Positions 12,569 to 23,953 of a DNA stretch of 64,000 nt are shown piece by piece. Numbering within the stretch: position 1 is the stretch's first letter; each line of letters starts with the position of its first letter. Both the position numbers and the translations under genes were made by a program. The notes under the pieces are model-generated. The model was not told the DNA's origin. It saw only the letters and a list, made by a program, of their open reading frames with translations, and ran no database searches. The DNA is from Lantana camara. Lineage: Eukaryota; Streptophyta; Magnoliopsida; Lamiales; Verbenaceae. The DNA lies in the NCBI GenBank assembly GCA_037501455.1, contig CM074857.1:123429501-123493500 (forward strand), read 5' to 3'.

Positions 12569-12576
12569 TATTTAAA
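12569..12576 (-). promoter_or_regulatory. TATA box of the left antisense gene
   Basis: Minus strand TTTAAATA lies about 292 bp upstream of the ATG at 12277. In the other copy the TATA box lies 273 bp upstream of its ATG. The similar spacing supports a real internal promoter. Confidence 0.5.
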
Positions 12577-12864
12577 GGGGATAATTTACATGATTTAAGG
12601 CTGAGGATTTCAAATGGCAATCATTTCCCGCCTAGGAAACCCCCCACTTTTGGTAACCGCCTCACGACTACCGGAGTCCACGCGCCCACGTTCCCACTTA
12701 GCATTAAATGCGGACATAACACCATTTAATGCGTTGTCAGACTGTACCCGTTACAGAAGTCAAAAGGTCACATCCCTTGTTGAGGCCTGACCCTCGGATA
12801 ATTCAAAATCCAAAGCCCTTCATGGCAAAATTCTACAGTACGCTCGAGCGATACTACAGAATTT

Positions 12865-12876
12865 GGGGGGGCAAAA
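12865..12876 (+). other. Polypurine tract of the left Tat-like element
   Basis: GGGGGGGCAAAA directly precedes the TGATGGG start of the LTR, as in the complete element. Confidence 0.7.
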
Positions 12877-13662
12877 TGATGGGACTCAGAAACGCGCTCG
12901 TATCTCAGCCGTCCACGTGTCACCTTAACGAGCATTAAGATTATACGCTCGGTTTGAGGGATTCGTGGGCTAACCTAGCTCATCCGCTTACCAACTAGTT
13001 TGGGCCATCGGGCCTCGGCCGATTGTTCAAACAAGGGGCCATGACCGATAGGCTTGGCGCTCACATTTCAGCCCTCGGGGGAATCCTTCTCAAGGAAACA
13101 CTCACACGAGGGCCCATTCTTGAGGCTCGGTATTTCGGCGCTCAAGGGTCGTCTATCGTGGGGAGGCCATCCATACACTCTTCGAGCGTCACCAACGCTC
13201 GTGCATGACCATGCCCCGCTGCGTTGGATCCGAACCTCGACAGAGAGAATCTTAGGCCCATCCCCCGCGTCACCCTCGCCAACGACTTCTGACACAAAGG
13301 TAGTGCGCACTACGCATCTGACACGCCGCCTCCTTTTCAGAAACCTCCTTCTCATACCTTCACGGGCCGCCACGTGTTAGGGCAACACAGGTTTGGGACC
13401 ACACGGTCAATTTACCCTTCTACCCTCACCCCTAACATATAAATAGGGAGAACTCATGCACTCTCCCTTAAGCCATCTTCTGCATAAGAACTGCACATAT
13501 CGTTCTGGGCATTTTCCCCTGGTCTTCTCAAGCTTCTCATTCACCACAGTAACACTACCCTGGTAGCTTGCACTCTTGGTGTTATCCTAGTTGGAAGAAC
13601 CCACGCTCAAAAGGAAACCCAGATCCTGAGGCCTTCCCGCCTGTGATGGTCTTCCCTTTCAC
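12877..13662 (+). repeat. 3' LTR of the left Tat-like element
   Basis: It begins TGATGGG after the polypurine tract and seems to end near CCCTTTCACA, after which AT-rich microsatellite DNA starts. A TATA box, CATATAAATAG, near 13436 matches the CTATAAATAG box in the LTRs of the complete element. Overall sequence differs strongly from those LTRs, so this is another, older family. The right end is approximate. Confidence 0.6.
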
Positions 13663-13874
13663 AAACAAATCTTAAAGTGATTGTTGCATTTAGGAAACTC
13701 ACATTCCTGCACCATCATACTACATTAGTAATTTTAATATTTTATACATATGCATGTATATATATAATATATTATATAATACATACATATAAAAGAAATT
13801 TCAAAAGGAAAAAAAAAGACATTACATATATACATATTAAATATTATTTATATGTATAGTACAATAATTATAAT

Positions 13875-13920
<46 letters not shown>

Positions 13921-14276
13921 ATGTATATTCAATAAATTTACAAATTCTACAAAAAAAATAAATAAATAAATTTATTAAATATTATGTATGTATATTCAAT
14001 AAATTTACAAATTCTACAAATAAATAAATAAATAAATTTATAAATAATATTTAATATATATATATATATATATATATGTTCAATAAATTTACAAATTCTA
14101 ACAAAAATAAATAAATAAATTTATAAATAATATTTAATACATATAGTACATTAGTAATTTTATACATATACATGTATATATATAATATACTATATAATAA
14201 ATACATATATATATACATATAAACGAAATTTCAAAAAAAAAAAAAAAGTTGATAGGATTTCTTCCGCCGAAATTTC
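13663..14276. repeat. AT-rich microsatellite block with a repeated TTCAATAAATTTACAAATTC motif
   Basis: No gene. The block holds a long AT-dinucleotide run at about 13878-13917, further runs near 14060 and 14200, and three copies of TTCAATAAATTTACAAATTC (near 13928, 13993 and 14079), each followed by AAATAAATAAATAAATTTAT-type runs. It looks like a decayed minisatellite. Confidence 0.6.
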
Positions 14277-14618
14277 AAAAACGCGCCTCAGGGTTTTTTC
14301 TGCAAAAATTTGAAAACATAGGGTTTTATATGATAATTTTTTTTTTCACGGGGTCTTTTTTTATCATTTCACATGACACAAGGGGTTCCTTGCAAAAAAC
14401 CCAAATATAATGTTGGGGTAAATTTGTCATTTTACGCGAAAAAGTGAAGAAAAATCCAATATCACACGCAGTAAACGCGCGTGTGATTCAAAAACGCGTC
14501 TCAGGGTTTTTTCTGCAAAAATTTGAAAACATAGGGTTTTATATGAGAATTTATTTTTCACGGGGTCTTTTTTAATCATTTCACATGACACAAGGGGTTT
14601 CCTTGCAAAAAACCCGTA
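14277..14618. repeat. Two direct repeats of about 128 bp, period 213 bp
   Basis: The block starting ACGCGCCTCAGGGTTTTTTC at 14280 recurs at about 14493 (ACGCGTCTCAGGGTTTTTTC), with ACATAGGGTTTTATATGA and TTTCACATGACACAAGGGG following in both copies. Between them lies CACACGCAGTAAACGCGCGTGTG, an imperfect inverted repeat. It borders the MULE transposase remnant and may be part of its terminal region. Confidence 0.6.
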
Positions 14619-14649
14619 GGTTTTCTAAACCTCTTTTTTTTTGCTGCAG

Positions 14650-15880
14650 TTTGGGCTGGAGTTGGAGTTGGAGCTGTTGAAGATAAGGTTGGAGCTCCTG
14701 TTATTGTGGTAACATCTTGAACTTGTGGATCAACCCCTCTTGAAGCTACTTCTTGACCATGGACAACTCTTTCTCTTGAATTAAGCTCAGAAAGTGCAGC
14801 AGGCCTTGGAGGTTGGAATGAACTTGTTGCTCTTGAAGATGAGGAAGAAGCATGTTTCCTAGATCCAGATCTAGGTCTTGGCCCAGGAGTAGGTCTTGCA
14901 GCAGGAATACATCCAAGTTCCTAGACAATTAGTGGTAATTTTTAAGTTATACTATAATTTATGGAATTCAGAAAATTAATGAATTAAAATATAATTACCT
15001 GAGTATTTTGTGAAGTTCCAACAGCTTGGTAAAATCTGGATCTTGGGTGAGTTTCGTTCTTGCAGGCACGTTTATTGTGTCCCTCTTGTAGGCACTTACT
15101 GCATGTATGAGTCAATCCTTGCCTTGTACTTCCGATTCTCCTCTCTTCAACCCCTTTCCTCCTTTGTTTTTTGGGTCTTCCCAACTTCTTCTGGAACTCA
15201 GGGGGTGCCATTGGTTCCCAAGGAGTCTCTATGTAATCCTTTCTCCCAGGGACTGCATAAATCATGCTTTCATAGACTCTCATGTATGCAACCTTGCCAT
15301 AACAGTCATCAACAAAATCCTCGAGCTTCATCCTTCGATTAGAAATGGCAGCACAAGCATGTTTGCATGGATAACCTGTTAATTGAAACAAACCGCAAGT
15401 GCAAGTCCTGGAATCTAATTTAACAACAAAACTATCATTTCTCTCATCTACTTGAAACTCTAATTGACCACACCAAGTTGTTACACAATATCCAGATAAC
15501 GTATGCTGCTTATTAACTTTTTCCATAACATTAGGACAAATAGTACCCTCATAATTACTCATTCCCTCCTTCTTTGTTTGTATCCTGCTCGCAAGTCGGA
15601 GTCGTATCCACTCAAACATGGATATAACAGGTAGGTCCCTACATGGTAAAATCATATTATTAAACGATTCACATATGTTGTTCACCAATACCTCAGACTT
15701 GCACCTTGTTTTGAAATGTGATCTAGCCCAATGTTGAGCAGGAATGCTTGTTAACCACTCATAAGCTGTCTGAACAGACAACTCCACCTTTGGATCAGCC
15801 CTTTCTATCTGTCTCATCACATCTCTCCATTCATTTTTATTTCCAGCACTAGCAGCTCTCCAGAATAGCCCTTTAAGCAC
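14650..15880 (-). pseudogene. MULE (MuDR-type) transposase C-terminal remnant
   Basis: The open frame 15880-14984 (298 aa) shows the C-terminal half of a plant MuDR-type transposase. There is the conserved NNICESFNNMILPCRDLP block, a SWIM zinc finger (CTCGLFQLTGYPCKHACAAI, about residue 160) and a CCHC zinc knuckle (CSKCLQEGHNKRAC) near the end. MULE transposases are usually 600 aa or more with a DDE core upstream; that part is missing because a SINE abuts at 15899 and unrelated DNA follows. The frame stays open over the SWIM region, so decay may be recent. The stretch 14984-14650 in other frames is Leu/Pro rich and may be the tail of the same gene. Confidence 0.85.
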
Positions 15881-15898
15881 TTGACTCTTCTGGAATGG

Positions 15899-15984
15899 TT
15901 TTTAACACACACCTCAAGTGATCAGAGGATTTTGAACCCTTTCAAGAAAAATTCCTCAAACCATGTGGCCAACCTCTTGGCGTC
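15899..15984 (-). repeat. tRNA-derived SINE-like copy A
   Basis: On the minus strand it reads AGGTTGGCCACATGGTT, then a B-box-like GGGTTCAAAATCC, then CACTTGAGGTGTGTGTTAAAAA. The same order is seen in three better copies at 34906, 41192 and 56811. Ends are approximate and no target duplication was found. Confidence 0.5.
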
Positions 15985-17445
15985 TCCATAAATTAATTTG
16001 ATTTGACATCTCAGACATAAAATCAAAAACAATTTAAGAGGTAAAAGGTTATTCTAATAATATAAAAGATAGAATTTAAGAGTTAAAAGATATCAAATCG
16101 ATTGTAAATTTTTGTTTTGGGAATATTTTAATTTTTATTCTTTAACTATACGATTAATTCACTTTCGATTTCTAATTTACACGATTCATCAAAATTGGTC
16201 CTTCAACTACCACAGATTTTATAAAAATTAGTTTTTCCCTGAATTCTACCGACAAAATAAATAAATGGGTGATGTGAGATAAATCCTCAATTGGGCATCA
16301 TATTTTTAGTTAACTCCCCATTTTGGCAAAATATCGTATAATTTTCACATAATGTAGTACTTAAAATATCTCTCAAAATATGTTGTATAATTTTCACAAA
16401 ATATAATACTAAAACGTTCTAATGCAGTATTTATATCCTATTATGATATATAATTTTATGGAGAGTAAAATAAAAATATTCCAAAGTGATGGAAAATTAT
16501 TTCAAACTGCCCCAAAATAAAATAGAATCCTAGTTTCTGGTATATTTTGGCACAAATTTTGTCTTTTCCTCCATTTTCTTATTTTGTTTTTTTGCCAATA
16601 TGATGGAGCTATCAGTGTAGTTCTCGTCCTTCACAATTTTTGAGCACTTCTTTTTTTTTTTTTGGGTATGTCGTTTTTGTTTTTCTTCGATCTCGCCACG
16701 TGCTTCCACTACGTTCGGCCATTGTATGGCTGAGAAGTGATAAGTGCTCTCACAATGCTCCGTTATTCTTTTATAAATTAATTAATTTCATCAAGAATAC
16801 AATAATATTAAAGGTTAGAGTTAAATAATAATAATAATAATAATAATAATAAGCGTCAGATAGATAAAAATTAATTTTGTGTTTTTGATTCTTGAATTTT
16901 TTTTATTTTTTTATTTTTAATTTTTAATTTTTTTTTTCTTTTAATTGATTCATTATTATCTTTTAACTGCCAACATAGTTGGTTCACGTGATTAATGAGT
17001 TCATTCTCTAACTAAAAATACAATTGAATAGGCTTACCTTTATTCTGCTATTGGCAAGGCTCGCTCGAACTCACTTGTTGGCTTGTTTAGTAGCTCGGCA
17101 TTCTATATAATCATATTAAAAGTAAAAACAAATTCCTTCTCTAACTCGCTATCAAATCATTTAGGTGATCCTTTAAGTTTTTTTTTTTTTTTATCTTTAT
17201 TTATGTGAAAAATGAAAATCATAAGGCATTTGGTTGGGAAAGAAACCAATTATGATATTCCTCTGTCGCCCTAGCTTTCACTCGATCGAAAACATGCAGA
17301 AAGTCTGATTTTGGGGTAGGCAGAGTCGATGAAGACGGTGCTAGTTCGACTACGTACTTTGATCGTTAAGTGTCTTCTTTTATTTTATTTATTTATATTT
17401 TATCTATTTTTTCTCATCTATAAAAATAAGAAAATCTCTTGTGCG
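15985..17445. other. Intergenic, no gene seen
   Basis: AT-rich, stop-dense DNA in all frames, with a (TAA)n run near 16828-16850 and several T runs. No splice-linked frame or recognisable protein was found. Confidence 0.5.
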
Positions 17446-17844
17446 TAGGGTTGCAAATGAGCCGATTCAGCTTGTGACAAGCCCGAATGCAAGTCCTTTT
17501 GAATCTGGCTCGCGAGCCTATATATTTAAATAAAAAAGTAGTATATTAATTTTTTTTATATATAATACTTAATTAATATATAATATTATTTTTATACAAA
17601 ATTCCTAAAAAGGTAATATATTTATTATATATTAATATATATATTCAATTAATATATATTAGTATATATATATATATATTAATAATATATATATATATAT
17701 ATATTTAATTATTACAAAAAATTATTTTTTTTTATAAAAATATTATAATTTTGCCCTAACTCGAGCCCAGCCGAGCTCGAGTTTTGGGGGGGGGGGGGGG
17801 GGGCAAGGCTCGTGTTGTCTCGGCTCGGCTCGTTTACATCCCTA
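17446..17844. mobile_element. hAT-type MITE with an 18-G run
   Basis: The left end TAGGGTTGCAAATGAGCCGA is mirrored by the right end, which reverse-complements to TAGGGATGTAAACGAGCCGA. Flanks are CTTGTGCG on the left and CTTGTGTT on the right, a 6-of-8 match consistent with the 8-bp duplication of hAT elements. The inside is AT-rich with AT runs and a run of about 18 G near 17786. There is no transposase. Confidence 0.7.
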
Positions 17845-18768
17845 CTTGTGTTTGATTAATAAGTATCTTATCCTTTTGGATAAAATTTTCTTTTTATTTT
17901 GTGGTTGATGTGCTTTGTACAAATTCCCTTTTTGGATATTTCTCTATAAAAGGAAATCACTACTTATGTATTTCTCATTTGAGTTCAAGAAATAAAATCC
18001 TTTGTGTCTTATTCCTTGATGTCTAGGTAAGACAGCTTTCTTCTTGTTCTTCTAAAATTCCCCTAGAAATCCTTTATGATAACTTATTAAGAAGTATGCT
18101 CTTTACTTGTCTCTTTGAGGACGTTGTACACTAGAAAATTAATAAGTAAAATGGAATGATCTATGATATGCTACAATTCCTGTACTCCAATGATTTATGT
18201 GTAAAATATTGAAAAGATAAACTTATAAGTCCCATCGAGGCTAGAGGCCGTTTGGACAACCTTTGTTTATCTTGGATATATTTTATGGAGTATAAGGGCT
18301 CATTGCTCAAACTATTGTATATTAATTTGATGACACTAACTGTTGGTAAATTCACAATTTAAATGAAATGAATTGTTTAAGATAAAAATTGTAGCTACTT
18401 TTTAAAATATACATAAAATATATGAACCATGTAATTTAACGTTTTTCTTATTTGTTTGCTAATGAAGTTTAAATTTGAGAAGCCTTAATATGCATTCATG
18501 AATAACCAACCCTATATTACACAGTAAACATATATTTATTGCTCTAAAATTATAGTTATTAACCTGAATTTTATCTTCTTAGAATGGATATATAAGTTTA
18601 AGTTGTATTAATTTTCATTCGTATATAGATTATAGCGCCTATTTTCCCTAAATTTAATCGCAGAGGTGGTAGTAAGTTAGTATCTTGATATATTGAACTG
18701 AAAATATGTTGACGTCCCTCTATGAAATGTGCAGCCATTAGTGGAATTGCTAAGAGCAAGAGGTCAAA
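17845..18768. other. Upstream region of the first amine oxidase gene
   Basis: No gene. A candidate TATA box (ATATATAAG) lies near 18589, about 180 bp before the ATG at 18769. It is the only recognisable promoter element here. Confidence 0.4.
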
Positions 18769-19682
18769 ATGCATCAAGCAAGAGGACCATGCTTTAGAGT
18801 TATCTTTTTCTTCCTCATCACTTTCCACATCTCCATCATTGTAGCTAGGGTTTATGGATCCCACCCATTGGACCCTCTTACTCCATTGGAGCTCAATCAA
18901 GTTCAAACCCTAATCAAGAATTCACACCAAAATGTCACCTTTCACTACGTGGGCTTGGATGAACCTGAAAAATCCAAGGTCCTCTCATGGCTATCACAAG
19001 ATCAACCTAATAACAATATCAGCCTCCACCATAATCGCGTAGCGTTCGTCATAGCGCGAGTTGACCACCGGAGTCACGAAATAACAGTTGATTTGTCGAA
19101 AAATGCAATTCTATCGGATAAAGTGCACGATGGCAAAGGCTACCCGACGCTCAACTATGAGGAGCAAAAGATGGCTAAAGAATTGCCACTTAGGTATGCA
19201 CCTTTCATGGCTTCCATAGCGAAAAGAGGTCTTAATATAAGCGAAGTGTTTTGTGAAGCTTTCACCGTTGGATGGTATGGGGAGAAAGTGAGCAAGAGGG
19301 TTGTCGCAGTTATGTGCTATTATGTTGATGGCACAATCAATATGTACATGAGGCCCATAGAGGGTGTCATGGCCACCGTTGATCTCGATGAGATGAAGAT
19401 CGTGGATTATCGTGATCGTATTGTGGTGCCGGTCCCGAAAGGTGACGGAACGGACTACAGGGAGTCCAAACAAAATCCGGTCTTTGATACTCGTATCAAG
19501 AATATGGCTATATTGCAACCCGAAGGGCCAAGTTTCATTATAGATGGAAATAATGTGAGGTAAAGTTTGATTTTTCTCTTCTATATAAACTTTGGGGGAA
19601 ATTTTAAAAATTAGTAAAATTCATATTACACCCTTGTGTTTTATAAAATTCTCAGTAAACCTCCCCAAAAAATAAACATTAA

Positions 19683-19713
<31 letters not shown>

Positions 19714-19872
19714 GTTATTATTATTACCATACAACACTAATATATATATAACAACAACAGTAATAGTAATAATAATAATACTAATATTATTGTTATAAAT
19801 AAGAAACAAAATTAATATTGCACAAAACAAACATGATAATTCGGACATATACATGCAGACACAAATCCTGTT

Positions 19873-19903
<31 letters not shown>

Positions 19904-22311
19904 TTATGTATGTATATATGTATGTATATGTATATATTTATGTATACACACACTATAATAATCAGGAGCTCCAGCGGTGGTGGTGGGTGCAAACTCCAGA
20001 CACCGGAGACTTTGAATGGATGAAAATGAGGAAATAATAATAAAATAATAATAAAATAAAAGTGTTTAAAATATAAATAAAGACATAATTAAAATGAAAT
20101 GAATTTATCATTTTTTTATTGTTATATATTTTTTTGCCCAGTATAAAATGAAAGTGAATTTACATTGATAGTCCTCATATATAGAGGGCCTCTTTCGTCT
20201 GTCCAATCCAAAATTTGACCTCAAAACTCTAGAGGAGGTAGTGTGCTAAATTTAAAGAAATTAAAGAAGGCTTTTAGCTAATTTTTATTTTAAAAGGAGG
20301 GAAATTGAAATTTAAATATATCTTGGGGAGGTAAATTGCTATTAATTATTTTAAGAATAAGTAGGAAAATAATATTACAGATTGAGTTTAGCGCAACCTA
20401 ACCAATTATATTGATTACTCTACCAAATATTTATACTAATCGCATAACAAAAGTAAAAGACTAGACCGATTTGATCAAACGAGCTTCGGGCTGAAATACT
20501 TTACAAAGTCAATACTAATCATCTCCATGTCACACCATTTGCTACTGATTTTTGTGTGTTGATTCAATTACTTAGGTGGGCTAATTGGGAGTTCCATCTA
20601 GCTTTCGACATGAGAGTTGGTCCCATAATCTCATTAGCATCAATATACGATCAAGACATGAACAAATACCGCAGTGTAATGTACAGAGGATATATATCAG
20701 AACTATTTGTACCATACCAAGACCTAAATGAAGAATGGTACTTCAGAACATTTTTTGATGCTGGTGAGTTTGCGTTCGGCGTCTGTGCGGTGCCATTACA
20801 GCCACTGATGGATTGTCCCCAAAATGCCGTCTTTTTGGATGGTTATTACACCACTCGAGATGGAACTCCTGTTAAAACATCTAACGTATTTTGCGTGTTC
20901 GAACGTTATGCGGGAGATATAATGTGGCGACATAGCGAGACAGAGCTTCCTGGCGACACCGTGGTTAGTATAATGTGCACAAACACTTTTAAAAAAGTTA
21001 CATTGTTATGTTGTGTAGTATGAAACACTCGCGTGTGAGACATGATATCAGACACTGAGTCATATTATTTGTTATATCTTTTGTAGGAGGTCAGACCTGA
21101 TGTAACCCTAATAGTGAGGATGGTATCCACAATATCAAATTATGACTACATTATTGATTGGGAATTCAAGCAAAGTGGCAGCCTAAAAGTCACAGTAAGT
21201 GATCCAATACTTTCATGCACATGCAATAAAACTCATATTTCATTCAAATTAACAGTAATCTTTTCAATATCTTAATTAAAGTCTGCTACATATTAAAACA
21301 TAATTATTGTTAATCAATACATAATTACTCCAAACAGATTGGCTTATCAGGGATGCTAGCAGTTAAGGGCTCCCATTACACACACAAGGACCAAATCAAC
21401 AAGGACGAGGAAGTATTCGGTACACTGATTGCAGAGAACGTAATCGGGGTCAGGCACGACCATTTCCTCAATTTCTATCTTGACCTGGACATCGACGGCG
21501 GTGATAACTCCTTAATCAAGTCGAACTTTCTCAAGATGCGCATGACGAACAAAACTTCACCAAGAGCGAGTTACTGGTCGGTTCGTAATGAAGTTGCTAA
21601 GACCGAGTCGGAGGGTAAGGTTCAACTCGGCTCGGACACATCTGAAATCATAGTTGTGAACCCTAACAAGAAGACCAAGATGGGGAACGAATTCGGCTAC
21701 CGTCTGATCCCTGGAACTACTGCAGGCCCCCTGTTGTACGAGGGGGATTACGAGCAAATTCGTGGGGAGTTTACAAACTATAAAGTGTGGGTCACCCCGT
21801 ATAATAAATCGGAGAAATGGGCTGGAGGGACATACGTTGATAAGTCTCGTGGAGATGATAATTTAGCTCGATGGACACTAAGGTATGCGACATGTTGTAG
21901 CAATGTAGCATCTTAGTATGGTCTTTGTGGTTGCTTCAACAATTGTAGGCTTTTCATATCATGTTTCACTCTAGCTCGCAGGCATGCCCCGTCTATTGAT
22001 CGATAGACAGTACGCAACTGTTTCTTACTCCTGATCCCAACTGTCGACCAATACACTTGACAAAATCTGCACCTTGGTTTCATTGCAGGAATAGGAAAAT
22101 TGAGAACAAGGACATCGTGTTATGGTACACAATGGGTTTCCACCATGTACCCCAGCAAGAAGATTACCCAATCATGCCAACTTTGAGCGGCGGATTTGAG
22201 CTGAAGCCAACAAATTTCTTTGAGCGCAATCCTGTGCTCAAGATTAAATCAATGAAACCAGTGAATTTGAAGTGTTATAATAGTTCAGAGCATCAGTCAG
22301 TGAAGTCATAG
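18769..22311 (+). CDS. Copper amine oxidase 1 (primary amine oxidase), 684 aa
   Basis: Exons 18769-19559, 20576-20963, 21087-21194, 21338-21882 and 22089-22311 join in frame to 684 codons plus TAG. The start has a hydrophobic signal peptide ([14 protein letters not shown]) followed by HPLDPLTP, the usual N-terminus of secreted plant copper amine oxidases; the C-terminus lacks a peroxisomal SKL-like signal, so an apoplastic enzyme is inferred. The family oxidises primary amines such as putrescine to aldehyde, ammonia and H2O2. Catalytic parts are present: base Asp in RTFFDAGEF (about 325), the topaquinone Tyr in SNYDY (about 412), copper His in RHDHF (469, 471) and in GFHH (629/630). The exon 2-3 join is two residues shorter than in the two paralogues, the only oddity. 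Intron 1 (1016 bp) holds long ATT/AT microsatellites. It is one of three tandem paralogues, separated from the next by an Athila-like element and TIM22. Confidence 0.93.
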
Positions 22312-22389
22312 AGTGAAGGAATTGTGTTTGTGTTACAACTATATATGTTGATGTTGAATAAATGGGGGAAAAAACCTTGGGGCCTTCTT

Positions 22390-23953
22390 GTAGAAAAAAT
22401 AATTATCAAGGGAAATAAAAATCGTCGAGGGAAATAAAAATCAAATGAAACATCACCCCCATCAAACATATTCATCAAAGCGAACCTCGAATTTTCGCCT
22501 AAACGAATTTAGCAAATTAAACACATTACTCAATCATATGGAATTCAACTAATTAGTACAAAAATCATACCCTCGTGTGTAGTGTGAATTGAACAAAGAA
22601 TGTACAAAGACTAGACAATTAAGTTAATATTTTTCGCTTAAGAACCGATTATCAACTTCGAATGCACCCTCACTCCAATCTCCACTAATTTGATCAACTC
22701 ATAACTCAGGATCGAAAGGTTTTTCGAACTTGTAATGTAGGCTTGGGTCAAGGTAGGAAAAAGTAAATCAAAGGCTAACACCAAGCTTACACATTTTGAA
22801 ATTAATCCCAAGTGTTTTCCCTTTTTATTTCTCCCCAAAAAGACTCCCTTTTCTCACAATGAATTCGCAACCCTTCTATCGAATTTTCAACAAGGCTCAT
22901 ACTCTCTTAGTTCTTTCTTTTCACTCTTGCTTTTTTTTTTTTTTTTTTTTTTTTTCTTTTTTCTCCATTTTTCAGCTCATTTTCTTTTCTTTTCTTCTTG
23001 ACTTCGCTCTCTTTTTTTTTCTCTTTTGTTTCATCAATCTCACAATTTTTTTTCTATTCAACACAATGAAACTTCCACACTTCAAACCAATTCCAAAAGG
23101 GAAGTCTAGACATCAACAATGCAATCTCCAAAAAGAAAATGAGTAAGCAAGGCGTAAATAAAATAAGGGTAGGAAATTGTATTGTGCATTAGGCTTGTAA
23201 CGCGGCTAAGAAAGAAATTTTTGCACAATACTAAGGCTCAGCGGGGTCAACAAGGCAATGTTATTTAGTGTAAATCAAATAAAAGGCCAAAAACACCGAC
23301 AACAAATGCCTAAGTCATTTCCCGAATTACTTGTCAACCAATCTATTTCGCCTCGAAGGGAATTAAAGTGTATTCTAATCAATTTTCAGTCCTTTATTGA
23401 AAAACACAACTAACCTATCTAAGCAAAGTACATAAACTGTTCAATTAGTGCGCGAGAAATATGGGCATGAAGTCATACTAATTAATCAAATTTCACACAA
23501 TCTTTCATGCATTTAATAGCCTAATAAGTTCTAGCAAAAACTTAATGCTCAAGCTTAGGCAAACACGTTCAAAACGGGGCAAATCATTCATAATTTCTAA
23601 CATCCTCAAATTCAAGTAAACAACAAGTCAAAACAGTTGACGCAGGAAAAAAAAAATCAAATTTTAAGCACGTAAGCCAAATAGTAAATAGGTTTATCCC
23701 TCCCCCCACACTAAAATCATGCATTGTCCTCAAGGCATAAAAAAAAATCGAGAAAAAAAGGACTTCCCTGAAGCGTGAATCTGGGGCGTATTTTTCTTTT
23801 TTTTTTTTTTCCCGCAAAAATTGTATGGGGTCCAGGTATGGCCAAACCTTTCTATCAAACCTGTACAGATGCATCAGCAATGTAACAGCAGCAAATCGGC
23901 AAAATTTGGGCAAACCAAGCGTGCCTGAAAGTTAACCAAGAGCAGCGACCAAC
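22390..23953 (-). other. 3' noncoding part of the Athila-like element
   Basis: No gene. The stretch has T runs of more than 20 near 22930, the GAGGACAATG sequence type near 23740 and stops in all frames. Open frames seen across the T runs are low-complexity artefacts. No LTR start (TGACAGGTGTCG) can be found at the left end. Confidence 0.55.

Larger units (their letters stand above)
10740..13662 (+). mobile_element. 3' part of a Tat-like Ty3 element (antisense gene, PPT, LTR)
   Basis: Reading on the plus strand, the remnant holds the end of the internal region, with an antisense gene on the minus strand, then a polypurine tract GGGGGGGCAAAA at 12865-12876, then an LTR starting TGATGGG at 12877. 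This is the same arrangement, in mirror image, as the complete element at 42674-55724, whose polypurine tract GGGGGGCAAAA also precedes TGATGGG. Gag-pol and the 5' LTR of this copy are not in the window. The neighbouring Ty3 pol fragment at 1-3062 has the opposite orientation and so is not simply its other half. Confidence 0.75.

Noticed and set aside
13023..13380. Open frames on both strands around 13.0-13.4 kb
   Set aside because: They lie in the U3 part of the left LTR, GC-rich and without motifs.
8972..13700. Search for a 5' LTR and primer site for the copia element
   Set aside because: No match to the 3' LTR ends or to a tRNA-Met type primer site was visible. The 5' LTR is taken as lost.
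19621..19992. Minus-strand frame with long Asn and Ile/Tyr runs
   Set aside because: It is translation of ATT/TA microsatellites inside intron 1 of amine oxidase 1.
22796..23146. Plus-strand 116-aa frame rich in Phe
   Set aside because: It is created by poly(T) and TTTTCTTT runs in the 3' noncoding part of the Athila-like element.
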